From Serratia entomophila (GTDB lineage Bacteria; Pseudomonadota; Gammaproteobacteria; Enterobacterales; Enterobacteriaceae), in NCBI RefSeq assembly GCF_021462285.1, contig NZ_CP082787.1, positions 4,216,001 to 4,280,000 on the forward strand: a stretch of DNA of 64,000 nt, given 5' to 3'. The number at the start of each line of letters is the position of its first letter. Positions within the stretch are counted from its first letter, which is position 1. The notes below the pieces were generated by a model, which worked only from the letters and a program-made list of their open reading frames with translations, did no database searches and was not told the DNA's origin. Shown here in pieces: positions 1-24,565 of the stretch. Position numbers and translations under genes: made by a program.

Positions 1-16888
<16,888 letters not shown>

Positions 16889-17262
16889 GGGGCTTCCTGG
16901 AGGTACGTTAACAATTTAGAGTTACTTATCCTTTTTTAGGATTACACTCCGCTAATGTAAATTTAAAGTAAAATCTCATAAAATATTCCAAAACGTAATA
17001 ATGCCTGCAAATCGTTGAAAACAATCCCACTCAGCTTAAAAATCGCCAATCCCGTGACAAAAAATCCCTAATTAAATGATTTTTATAATTTTTTTTGTTG
17101 GCGTGTTTTTTTTAGGATAATCCTCAACCTCATGTAACCACTTAGTTTAAAAGGAAAAACCCATAACCAAGTCTTAACATATGTAGACAGATAGATTCAC
17201 ATCTCTTATATTGGAGTGGGAATTTTCATAAGAGCAATTAATGCTAGCTAAAGCGATTCAGG
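16889..17262. promoter_or_regulatory. Divergent control region between NRPS-PKS and dinB-like gene
   Basis: AT-rich 374-bp gap without a gene, which must hold both promoters. Two inverted repeats of the same 5-mer are visible: ATCCT-N5-AGGAT at 16928-16942, 40 nt before the synthase start, and AGGAT-N1-ATCCT at 17114-17124. A GATAAT at 17116-17121 could be a -10 element for the plus strand, but no strong -35 is visible. Shared operator sites are a guess from symmetry. Confidence 0.4.
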
Positions 17263-18396
17263 ATGATGCTTAACTTCAAACAGCGCAGGTTCAAAATCAT
17301 TCACATCGATATGGATTGTTTTTATGCTCAGGTGGAGATGAGGGATAATCCGGCGCTAAGAGAGCTTCCCATCGCCATCGGTGGCCCAACGAAAACCCAA
17401 GGCATTCTCTGCACCAGTAACTACAAAGCCAGAGAGTTCGGTGTTCGGGCCGCACAATCAACGTATGAAGCTTTTAAGCTCTGCCCTGAACTTGTGCTGA
17501 TTCACCCGGACTTCGCTAAATACAAATTGATATCCAATCAGCTCAGTTCTATTTATCGTAAGTATTCAGAAAAAATACAGCTCATTTCACTTGATGAAGC
17601 ATATATTGATGTTACCGATAGCAAATTGCACAATGGTTCGGCAACGCTGATTGCACAAAGCATAAAAAACGATATTTTTGAAACATTAAAATTAACGGCC
17701 AGCGCCGGCGTATCGTTTAATAAGATGCTCGCAAAAATAGCCAGTGACTGGAATAAACCAAACGGGCTTTTCGTTATTACGCCGGGCATGCGGGATGATT
17801 TTATGAAACCCCTACCATTGATTAAAATACCCGGTGTGGGCAAAGTCGGTTATGAGAAACTCAAAAAAATCGGGTTATCAACCTGCGGCGATGTTGTTGA
17901 GCGGGACATCACCGAGCTCATTAATCTCTTTGGCAAACGCACTGCATTAAAACTTTTAGAAGCGTGCCATGGCGTATCCAATGCCGTCGTTAAGGAAAAA
18001 AGCCAACGGAAATCGTTTGGAATAGAAAAGACCTTCTATGATCCCATTTCAGACAATGCAGAAATAACCAGAGAAATCGATGGATTAGTATCAAACTACA
18101 ATCTAAGGCTGACTGAGCTGGATGACTTTCATTTTTGGCATCGCCGAATATCACATGTATCGGTAAAAATAAGATTTAACGATTTTGAGACACTCACCCG
18201 AGCCATTGGAATTCCCTCACATGAATCCGACACGCTTATAACCAATAGAATCATTAATAAAGAAACTGCTGAAACACTCAAGGCTCAACTGCTCTCCATG
18301 TATCATGATGTTAAAAAGCCGATACGGCTCATCGGCATTGGAATAAAATTTGATGAAAGCATTGACAGTCAATTAGAACTTTTCTCAACGCAATAA
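17263..18396 (+). CDS. DinB-type Y-family DNA polymerase (Pol IV paralog)
   Basis: Translesion DNA polymerase of the DinB/Pol IV family, 377 aa including a possible double Met start (17263 or 17266; AGGATG is very close, so the start is uncertain). Palm motifs are intact: DMDCFYAQVEM near residue 17 with the first metal-binding Asp, and SLDEAYIDVT near 105 with the Asp-Glu pair. A helix-hairpin-helix (IPGVGKVGYEKL) lies near 190, then a little-finger domain. It ends LELFSTQ, resembling the clamp-binding tails of DinB proteins. It is AT-rich and unlike the core genome in composition. The main dinB of Enterobacterales is normally at another locus, so this is probably an extra copy. It lies 33 bp before the hydrolase gene and is divergent from the synthase, suggesting a role in tolerating DNA lesions made by the product (inference). 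Confidence 0.9.
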   Translation: MMLNFKQRRFKIIHIDMDCFYAQVEMRDNPALRELPIAIGGPTKTQGILCTSNYKAREFGVRAAQSTYEAFKLCPELVLIHPDFAKYKLISNQLSSIYRKYSEKIQLISLDEAYIDVTDSKLHNGSATLIAQSIKNDIFETLKLTASAGVSFNKMLAKIASDWNKPNGLFVITPGMRDDFMKPLPLIKIPGVGKVGYEKLKKIGLSTCGDVVERDITELINLFGKRTALKLLEACHGVSNAVVKEKSQRKSFGIEKTFYDPISDNAEITREIDGLVSNYNLRLTELDDFHFWHRRISHVSVKIRFNDFETLTRAIGIPSHESDTLITNRIINKETAETLKAQLLSMYHDVKKPIRLIGIGIKFDESIDSQLELFSTQ

Positions 18397-18429
18397 AAAA
18401 CACATTAACTGACCACAGATAGGATCGTT

Positions 18430-19284
18430 ATGATTAGGGAAACGCAACATCATGAAAAAATTAAACTCTCCTGTGGGACATGTATCAACGTGACCTCTTG
18501 GGGGAAACATGCGGCACCGGCTTGCCTGCTTATCCATGGATTAGATAATAACACGCATATCTGGGATACTATCGCAACAGAATTGAGTGAAAGCTTTCGT
18601 GTTTACGCCATTGATATCAGAGGGCATGGAGAGTCTGATTGGGCCAACAGCAATAGCTATACGTTAAGCACCCTCATCAACGATATAGAACAAGTTAGAG
18701 CTTACCTGTCACTCTCTGACTTTATCATGATCGGCCACTCTCTGGGGGGAAGGATCGCCACTTACTACACAGCCGAATATCCGAAATACGTCAAAAAGTT
18801 AGTTCTCATAGACATGGCTCCCGAGATTGGAAAAAATATCATCGAAAAACTGCAATCAGACAGCCGAAGCCAGCCAGAAAACTTCCCAAACATCCAAAGC
18901 TGTTATACCTATATGCAGAGCATCTATCCCCTGTCTCATCAATCTTTATTATATAATTTTTGCCAGCATAGCTTCACGCAAAAGAATGGCTATTACACCA
19001 ATAAAACAGACCCCGCATTTAAGCATAAAATGTTTCAGCTGTCAGATCAGGAAGGATACATCAATCCTTTGCAGGACGAAAAAATATGGGACGCTCTGCC
19101 GCAGATCAGCATACCTACGTTAATCATCCGCGGTGGATTTTCGGCTGTATTATCCAGTCAAATTGCAAATAAGATGGCGAGAGATTTGCCGAATGCCAAT
19201 ATAAGCATTATAGAGCGAGCAGGGCATGCGGTCATGCTCGATAATCCACAACAGACGGCACATGCGATCTTAAACTTTATCTAA
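18430..19284 (+). CDS. Alpha/beta hydrolase
   Basis: Alpha/beta-fold hydrolase of 284 aa. The oxyanion-side motif LLIHGLDNN is near residue 32, the nucleophile elbow GHSLGG near residue 101, and the late catalytic His in ERAGHAVML near residue 268. No signal peptide, so it should be cytoplasmic. ATG 18430 follows AGGAT by 5-6 nt. The 33-bp gap to the polymerase gene indicates an operon. Candidate roles are a stand-alone thioesterase or hydrolase acting on the assembly-line intermediate, or detoxification of the product. Sequence alone does not choose. Composition is AT-rich like the polymerase gene. Confidence 0.85.
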   Translation: MIRETQHHEKIKLSCGTCINVTSWGKHAAPACLLIHGLDNNTHIWDTIATELSESFRVYAIDIRGHGESDWANSNSYTLSTLINDIEQVRAYLSLSDFIMIGHSLGGRIATYYTAEYPKYVKKLVLIDMAPEIGKNIIEKLQSDSRSQPENFPNIQSCYTYMQSIYPLSHQSLLYNFCQHSFTQKNGYYTNKTDPAFKHKMFQLSDQEGYINPLQDEKIWDALPQISIPTLIIRGGFSAVLSSQIANKMARDLPNANISIIERAGHAVMLDNPQQTAHAILNFI

Positions 19285-19292
19285 TCGATAAT

Positions 19293-19321
19293 GACCAATG
19301 CCAATACAATGGTCATTGGTC
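19293..19321. terminator. Hairpin after the hydrolase gene
   Basis: GACCAATG at 19293-19300 pairs with CATTGGTC at 19314-19321, with possible extra pairs inside. It starts 9 nt after the hydrolase stop. There is no T-run, so it is a weak terminator call; a protein-binding site is possible. The rest of 19285-19507 shows no gene. Confidence 0.4.
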
Positions 19322-19507
19322 CCCTCAAAAGACAAAGAATGCTCTCCACAGAGAATGATCATTAGGTAAGACTCAGCATACAGCCTTTTACAGGTTTGGA
19401 CTGCCCCTCCCCCCCGTAGGCATTTCCTGCCCTCACGACCAGGCCTGCCAAAATGCTTCCGGACTGACGCCGCCGAGATAACTGTGGCGTCAGTCCAACC
19501 CCGTTTT

Positions 19508-20131
19508 TCAACCCTTGTTTCTGAATGCAGCACCATCCAAAAACATTTGAACCGCCTGGCAAACCATTTCCTGGACTCGCGGCAAACTTATCGGATTTAA
19601 TTGACGTTGGAACACGCGCATATCGATCTCTGCGGTTAATAGCGACAAAAACTGCAAGGCTCTAAGGCGCGGATCGGCCAGGTGCAGTTCCTTACGCTCC
19701 ATCGCTGCCGCCATCAGCTCCGATAATTTTTCTACGCTTTCTCGTATTCCCGCATCATAAAACAGAGTACCGATATCAGAATTACCGGCCTCAGCAACCA
19801 CCATCCGATAAACAGCGATTGCACTGTTATCATTGGCAACAACCTGCAGCTTTCGCTCGGCAAAACGCATCAAAGTCTGCTCCAGCGTGAAGGTTTGTCC
19901 ATCAATCATTAGCCCTTCGGCGGCCTCAGTGAGGTGCCGAGTCGCATGTTCACGAACAACAGCAACAAATAGCGCTTCCTTAGAAGGAAAATAACGATAA
20001 AGCGTCGCTTTCGATCCTCCAACCCGTTTGACCAGTTCATTCATTGACGCTCGTTCATAACCCATTTCTTGAAAAAGCAATGCAGCCTCTTCGACGATAG
20101 CGTCGCGGCGTGCTTTAGTGCGTACTTTCAT
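19508..20131 (-). CDS. TetR/AcrR family regulator
   Basis: DNA-binding repressor of 207 aa. The N-terminal helix-turn-helix (residues about 10-55, VGGSKATLYRYFPSKEALF) is the classical TetR fold, followed by an AefR-like ligand-binding C-terminal half. ATG 20131 is preferred over an upstream TTG at 20134 because AAGGTAAG lies just upstream. It is divergent from the DUF3313-like lipoprotein gene, with a promoter-linked palindrome between them, so local control of that gene and itself is likely. The ligand is unknown. Confidence 0.9.
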   Translation of the reverse strand: MKVRTKARRDAIVEEAALLFQEMGYERASMNELVKRVGGSKATLYRYFPSKEALFVAVVREHATRHLTEAAEGLMIDGQTFTLEQTLMRFAERKLQVVANDNSAIAVYRMVVAEAGNSDIGTLFYDAGIRESVEKLSELMAAAMERKELHLADPRLRALQFLSLLTAEIDMRVFQRQLNPISLPRVQEMVCQAVQMFLDGAAFRNKG

Positions 20132-20180
20132 CAACTTACCTTACCGTTAAAGCAATCATTGCATGAAAAGACGCTTTCTC

Positions 20181-20225
20181 TTGACATGCGGTAAAATTGC
20201 AGCGAATAATGGTACCACCTGGTAC
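20181..20225 (+). promoter_or_regulatory. Promoter with overlapping palindrome (likely TetR operator)
   Basis: A -35 TTGACA at 20181-20186, 18-nt spacer and AATAAT at 20205-20210 point towards the lipoprotein gene. Directly downstream is GTACCACCTGGTAC at 20212-20225, two 6-bp arms around two central bases. A bound dimer there would block initiation, fitting the adjacent TetR gene. Confidence 0.65.
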
Positions 20226-20363
20226 TGTTTTGGGTGATTTATGACCACACCGTAATGTGTGCGCCATCATCCAACTAAAGCAAAACCTTGTTAAGCAGAT
20301 CATCAAGACTACTTTTATTTCAATTAAAACAAATGATTAAGTTGAATATCTCGGGAGTCTTAA

Positions 20364-21029
20364 ATGTCTAATTACGCCAACGCTCTTCTCTTGGTTGTAG
20401 TGGTACCTGCCATTATTCTGGCCGGTTGTGCTGAAACGCCACCGGTACGGTATGCTAACATTGATTCATCATCGCGGCTCACTCCCAACACTGATGATAA
20501 ATCCAATCGCATTCCCTACCGCTATGCCCCGCCAGTAGACTGGAGCAAATACACCAATATCATTATCGAACCCGTTGTTATCTATCAAGGATTCGATCAC
20601 CAGTTTGGCGATCTCTCACCGGAAGAGCGCAAGTTACTGGCGGCTTATATGTATAACAAGTTCAGCGAAAGTTTGCGTCCACACTTCCGAGAGGTCAGTA
20701 CACCGATAGCCGGCACTATCCGGTTAAAACTGACGCTGACAGGCGCTGATACGACGACGTCTTTTATCGGGACTATCACTAAGTTAGATCCTCTGGTTGG
20801 GGGGCCTTACAATATTGTGCAATCCATCCGTGGTGAGGAAGGACTATTCAACGGCTCCGTCGATTACGTTGTGGAACTCTATGACGCTTCTAACCACAGC
20901 CTGCTTAACGCCTACGTGGCCAAACAGTATCCGAATGCCATGAATATCGGTGCAAGTATCGGCTCACTCAATGCGGCTGAAGTGGGAATTGACAAAGGTG
21001 CGGAAGAGCTGGTCGATATGTTGAAATAA
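20364..21029 (+). CDS. DUF3313-like lipoprotein
   Basis: Lipoprotein of 221 aa with a hydrophobic signal ending in the lipobox ILAGC (Cys near residue 22). The residue after Cys is Ala, so outer-membrane sorting is likely. The rest resembles DUF3313 proteins, a family of unknown function; that match is from memory of family features. ATG 20364 follows GGGAG by 6 nt. Its promoter overlaps a palindrome beside a TetR gene, so it is probably inducible by an unknown ligand. Confidence 0.75.
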   Translation: MSNYANALLLVVVVPAIILAGCAETPPVRYANIDSSSRLTPNTDDKSNRIPYRYAPPVDWSKYTNIIIEPVVIYQGFDHQFGDLSPEERKLLAAYMYNKFSESLRPHFREVSTPIAGTIRLKLTLTGADTTTSFIGTITKLDPLVGGPYNIVQSIRGEEGLFNGSVDYVVELYDASNHSLLNAYVAKQYPNAMNIGASIGSLNAAEVGIDKGAEELVDMLK

Positions 21030-21210
21030 TTCTGCTCAATGTGCCATGGTGAAACTGAATTACTCCCTTATTGCCAGATGAGATTTTATCAGAGCCGGCC
21101 AATAGATCACTTAGTGAGCCAAGCATTTTACACGACTCTATAACGGAAGCGGTTGAATATCATACCTTAGCGCTCAGCAAACATGTGGTTGAACGCAATG
21201 GAAAGGAGGC

Positions 21211-21294
21211 ATGATGAAAATGGGGCAATTTATAGCAATATTTGCAATCGTAGATATTTCATTTCTTGTGTTTGTTATCCTATTGATTTTGTAA
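21211..21294 (+). CDS. Small hydrophobic peptide (26-27 aa)
   Basis: A short frame with an exceptionally strong ribosome site, AAAGGAGG, at 21202-21209. Starts are ATG 21211 (too close) or ATG 21214 (4-nt gap, preferred). The peptide is almost entirely one membrane segment (FIAIFAIVDISFLVFVILLIL) after a short MKMGQ head, and ends at TAA 21292-21294. Single-pass small proteins of this type are common but poorly annotated. The function is unknown. It lies in a 399-bp gap (21030-21428) where nothing else is convincing. Confidence 0.55.
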   Translation: MMKMGQFIAIFAIVDISFLVFVILLIL

Positions 21295-21428
21295 AAACAG
21301 AAAATATTTTCAGCGCACATGAAAAATAAAACCCACGTAAAATAACCTATGCGGGCATGCAATAAGCATCCAATGTAACGGTACGGTCTTATTGTTGCCG
21401 CATAAGGGTTACATAGGAATAATTTATT

Positions 21429-22925
21429 ATGACAGATGAATATAATATGCAATCGGCAGCGACCGCTTGGCAGGACGTGTTGCCCCGTTTCCGTACTCTA
21501 TATTATGGCGGAAATTGGCATGCTCCCATCGGCGGTGAATTCAGAGCAGTGAATAGTCCAGGCACTGGAACTGAGTTGTGCAAGGTTGCAGAAGCTGACG
21601 AACGCGATGTCCCCTTGGTTGTTGACGTCGCCAGAGATGGATTCCAGCAGTGGCGTCAAGTCAAGCCGCTCGAAAGAGCAAAAGTACTTCGAAAAATGGC
21701 TTCTATCATCCGCAGCAATTTACACGAGTTGGCGTTGCTTGATGCTATTGACTGTGGGAATCCGGTGCGGATGCTATATGGGGATGTGGCCGCAGCGGCA
21801 GAACTGCTGGACTTTTTCGCGGGCCTGGTAACCGAGATGAAGGGAAGTTCAATCCCAATGGGGCCAGGGGCCGTTAATTTTTCGATACGGGAACCCTATG
21901 GGGTTGTCGCGCGAATAATTCCCTTCAACCACCCACTCCTGACTTGTGCGGGAAAAATAGCTGCACCGTTGGCGGCGGGAAATGCCGTTATCATTAAACC
22001 ATCTGAACAAAGCCCGCTCTCGGCGCTGAGACTGGCTGAGCTCTTCGACGAGCTGCTGCCACCAGGGGTCTTCAATGTGGTGACGGGAGGGAAAGCCGTT
22101 GGCGCCGCACTCTCACAACATCCAGGCGTCTCAATGATCACCTTAGTCGGAAGCATACCGACGGGGCGGGCGGTAATGCGCGCCGCCGCGGAAACGATAA
22201 AGCCGGTGCTCCTTGAGTTAGGCGGGAAAAATGCCCTCATAGCCTTACCTGACACTAATCCGGATCACGTTGCCGATGCCGTGATACGTGGCATGAATTT
22301 CGAGTGGTGCGGGCAATCATGTGGTTCAACAAGCCGGGCATACATTCATAGTGATATATATGAGGATGTTATTGAGAAGGTTGCATCACGAATTACTCGA
22401 TTTAAACCCGGTATACCCTCAGATCCTGAAACCACTATGGGGGCATTGATTTCTCAGGCCCAGCTAAGCCGCGTAGAATCTTATGTTGCGCAGGCAAAGC
22501 TCGCTGGAGCGCGGCTTATTGCGGGAGGCTTAAGGCCCGCAAATGAATCGTTAAAGAACGGCTATTTTTTTGAGGCGACTGTATTTGCTGATGTAACTAT
22601 GGATATGGAGATTGCTCGTGAAGAAATTTTTGGCCCCGTGTTGTCCATCATAAAATGGGATGATAAGAGCAAACTTATTCAACAAGTGAACCAGCTGGAT
22701 CTTGGGCTAACTTGCTCAATATGGACTGACAGCCTGCAAGACGCCAATCAATTGGCTCAGGATGTTGAAGCAGGATTTGTGTGGGTAAATGATGTGGCCA
22801 AGCATTTTCTTGGTGCGCCTTTTGGTGGCGTGAAACAGTCTGGAATTGGCCGAGAAGAATGTTTAGGTGAGCTTTTGGCCTTTACCAGGGAAAAAAACAT
22901 ACACATCAATTTTGCACTGACATAA
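21429..22925 (+). CDS. NAD(P)-dependent aldehyde dehydrogenase
   Basis: Aldehyde dehydrogenase superfamily enzyme of 498 aa, the usual length, oxidizing an aldehyde to its acid. Visible features are the oxyanion Asn in PFNHP near residue 166, the general-base Glu in LELGGKN near 265, and the nucleophilic Cys in GQSCGSTSR near 298. C-terminal KQSGIGREE is typical of the family. ATG 21429 lies 10 nt after AGGA; an internal Met at codon 7 is an alternative. It resembles betaine or aromatic aldehyde dehydrogenases, but the substrate cannot be read from sequence. It stands alone, with no partner dehydrogenase or regulator directly attached. Confidence 0.9.
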   Translation: MTDEYNMQSAATAWQDVLPRFRTLYYGGNWHAPIGGEFRAVNSPGTGTELCKVAEADERDVPLVVDVARDGFQQWRQVKPLERAKVLRKMASIIRSNLHELALLDAIDCGNPVRMLYGDVAAAAELLDFFAGLVTEMKGSSIPMGPGAVNFSIREPYGVVARIIPFNHPLLTCAGKIAAPLAAGNAVIIKPSEQSPLSALRLAELFDELLPPGVFNVVTGGKAVGAALSQHPGVSMITLVGSIPTGRAVMRAAAETIKPVLLELGGKNALIALPDTNPDHVADAVIRGMNFEWCGQSCGSTSRAYIHSDIYEDVIEKVASRITRFKPGIPSDPETTMGALISQAQLSRVESYVAQAKLAGARLIAGGLRPANESLKNGYFFEATVFADVTMDMEIAREEIFGPVLSIIKWDDKSKLIQQVNQLDLGLTCSIWTDSLQDANQLAQDVEAGFVWVNDVAKHFLGAPFGGVKQSGIGREECLGELLAFTREKNIHINFALT

Positions 22926-22957
22926 GTTGATGTGATGCGGCTTCGATTTAACCGGAA

Positions 22958-23215
22958 GGTGCACTGGCAGTATCGAAAGCGGATAGCGTTCTGCCAGTTC
23001 AGTCAGAGATGGGTCACCTGAAATCCGGGCGATAAAAACACACCATCCGGCTCAACGATAACGTCCCGCAAACCTGGCGGAGGCTCATGGCAAACTGTGC
23101 CGTCAGATAGCTGAGGAGCCTCCGTTTTATCGCTGGTTTTAACGCTTTTTTCGATGACGTCTTTCAGTGCCCGGTTTTCAAGCCTCCGGTCGGCAGACAT
23201 CTGTTTGAGACGGCT
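22958..23215 (-). pseudogene. Remnant of an IS3-family transposase
   Basis: On the minus strand, RLKQMSADRRLENRALKDVI is read near 23150-23215, closely resembling the C-terminal end of IS3-family OrfA (pattern RLKxMxADLxLENRALKDxIEKK). Further on, LTELAERYP near 22970-23015 resembles an OrfB motif. There are no complete frames, terminal repeats or upstream OrfA part. It abuts the end of the DigH-like gene, so it marks an old insertion and deletion between that gene and the aldehyde dehydrogenase. Confidence 0.6.
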
Positions 23216-24485
23216 ACTCGCGCCAGCGGCTTTTCAAATACTGCACCGCCTGTTGCGTCTGCGGCCGATCGAGAAACGCCTCGCGGAACAGAATGGTTCC
23301 GCCGATTTCCGGCAGCACGTCGTTCATGTCCAGCTGCCTCTTGATTTCGGGCACCCCGCCTTCCCGCGCCCAGTCCGGCTCCGCCGCCGCAGCCACGCCC
23401 ACTTTGTACCAGGCCATGCCAATGTACAGATGGGTAGGGGTTTCCCGTACCGTTTCCGCCCACCATTTCGCCAGTACATCGTAGCGAGCGACCTCACGGG
23501 CAAACGGCCAGTACAGCTGGGGCGCGATGTAATCCAGCAGCCCCAATTGCACCCACTGCCGGGTATCGGCATACGCCGTATCATAAGAAGGCGCGCCGGC
23601 CCGGGTGGCGGACCCTTGCGGATCGTCCGCCGCATTGCGCCACACCCCGGCCGGGCTGACGCCAAATGCGACCCCCGGCTTCAGCGACCTGACGGCGGCC
23701 GAGACCTGTTGTATCAACAGCAGGGTATTGTTTCTGCGCCAGTCGCCTTTGTTCGGGAAACCCCGCCCGTATCGGCGATAGGTCGCGTCATCGTCAAGCC
23801 GCGAGGCCGCCGTTTCATAATAGAAGTAGTCATCAAACTGCACGCCATCAAGGGAATAGTTGCGCACCAGTTCGCTCACCACGCCGGCAATCCAATTGCG
23901 CGCTTCCGGCACGCCCGGATCGAGCACGAAGCGATCGCTGGCGGTGCGTATCCAGTCATGGTGCACCACATACACGCTGGCCGGCGCAGCCTCGATAGTG
24001 GCGTTGAGCTGCTCTACCGTCGTTGGCCGGGTATCCATGGAGACGCGATATGGATTCAGCCACGCATGCAGCTTAAGCCCCCTTTTATGCGCCTCGGCAA
24101 TGGCAAACGCCAGCGGGTCGTACCCCGGATCCTTGCCGATTTTGCCGGACAACAGCGCCGACCATGGCAGAATGGCGGAACGATAAAAGGCGGTGCCGTC
24201 AGGTTTAACCTGAAAAAACACCGTATTGGCGCCAATTTTCACCAGGTTGTCCAGCTTGTCCGTCAACGCTTTTTTTTGCAGACGGACCCTTTCCTCATCG
24301 GTCTCTGCCGCCAAAGCGGTGCGCGGAGGCCAATCCAGCCCCAGCACCGTGGTCAGCCACACGCCGCGCATCGGCGCTTCCGTGATTTCCGGCGCCGGCG
24401 TTTTCTCGGCGAGGCGTTCATGCTCACAGCCCGCCAACAGCCACGCAGCGCATATCAACAGCAAAATCCGCCGGTATCCCGACAT
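23214..24485 (-). CDS. DigH/YddW-like glycoside hydrolase lipoprotein (GHL10)
   Basis: Lipoprotein of 423 aa with lipobox LLAGC (Cys near residue 20), placing it at the outer membrane facing the periplasm. The remainder is a GHL10/DUF187 (beta/alpha)8 domain: MRGVWLTTV near 39, HAWLNPYR near 145 and the acidic motif DGVQFDDYFYY near 217. E. coli DigH (YddW) of this family cleaves peptide-free peptidoglycan glycans. It is 80 bp downstream of a NagZ-like GH3 gene on the same strand, so the two may act in wall turnover. The C-terminus abuts an IS3 remnant; the final residues look intact. Confidence 0.85.
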   Translation of the reverse strand: MSGYRRILLLICAAWLLAGCEHERLAEKTPAPEITEAPMRGVWLTTVLGLDWPPRTALAAETDEERVRLQKKALTDKLDNLVKIGANTVFFQVKPDGTAFYRSAILPWSALLSGKIGKDPGYDPLAFAIAEAHKRGLKLHAWLNPYRVSMDTRPTTVEQLNATIEAAPASVYVVHHDWIRTASDRFVLDPGVPEARNWIAGVVSELVRNYSLDGVQFDDYFYYETAASRLDDDATYRRYGRGFPNKGDWRRNNTLLLIQQVSAAVRSLKPGVAFGVSPAGVWRNAADDPQGSATRAGAPSYDTAYADTRQWVQLGLLDYIAPQLYWPFAREVARYDVLAKWWAETVRETPTHLYIGMAWYKVGVAAAAEPDWAREGGVPEIKRQLDMNDVLPEIGGTILFREAFLDRPQTQQAVQYLKSRWRE

Positions 24486-24565
24486 CCCTTTCTCCTTAGC
24501 CCAGGCAATCCTGTCGGCTCATAGGGTAACCGCGGGGGGTCTTTTATCCCCCTCCCCGCGTCACC

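Noticed and set aside
21174..21452. 92-codon minus-strand frame opposite the small peptide gene
   Set aside because: Composition of noncoding DNA, crosses the aldehyde dehydrogenase start, no ribosome site.
23214..24524. Plus-strand 456-codon frame opposite the DigH-like gene
   Set aside because: His/Arg-rich mirror of a clear lipoprotein gene on the minus strand.
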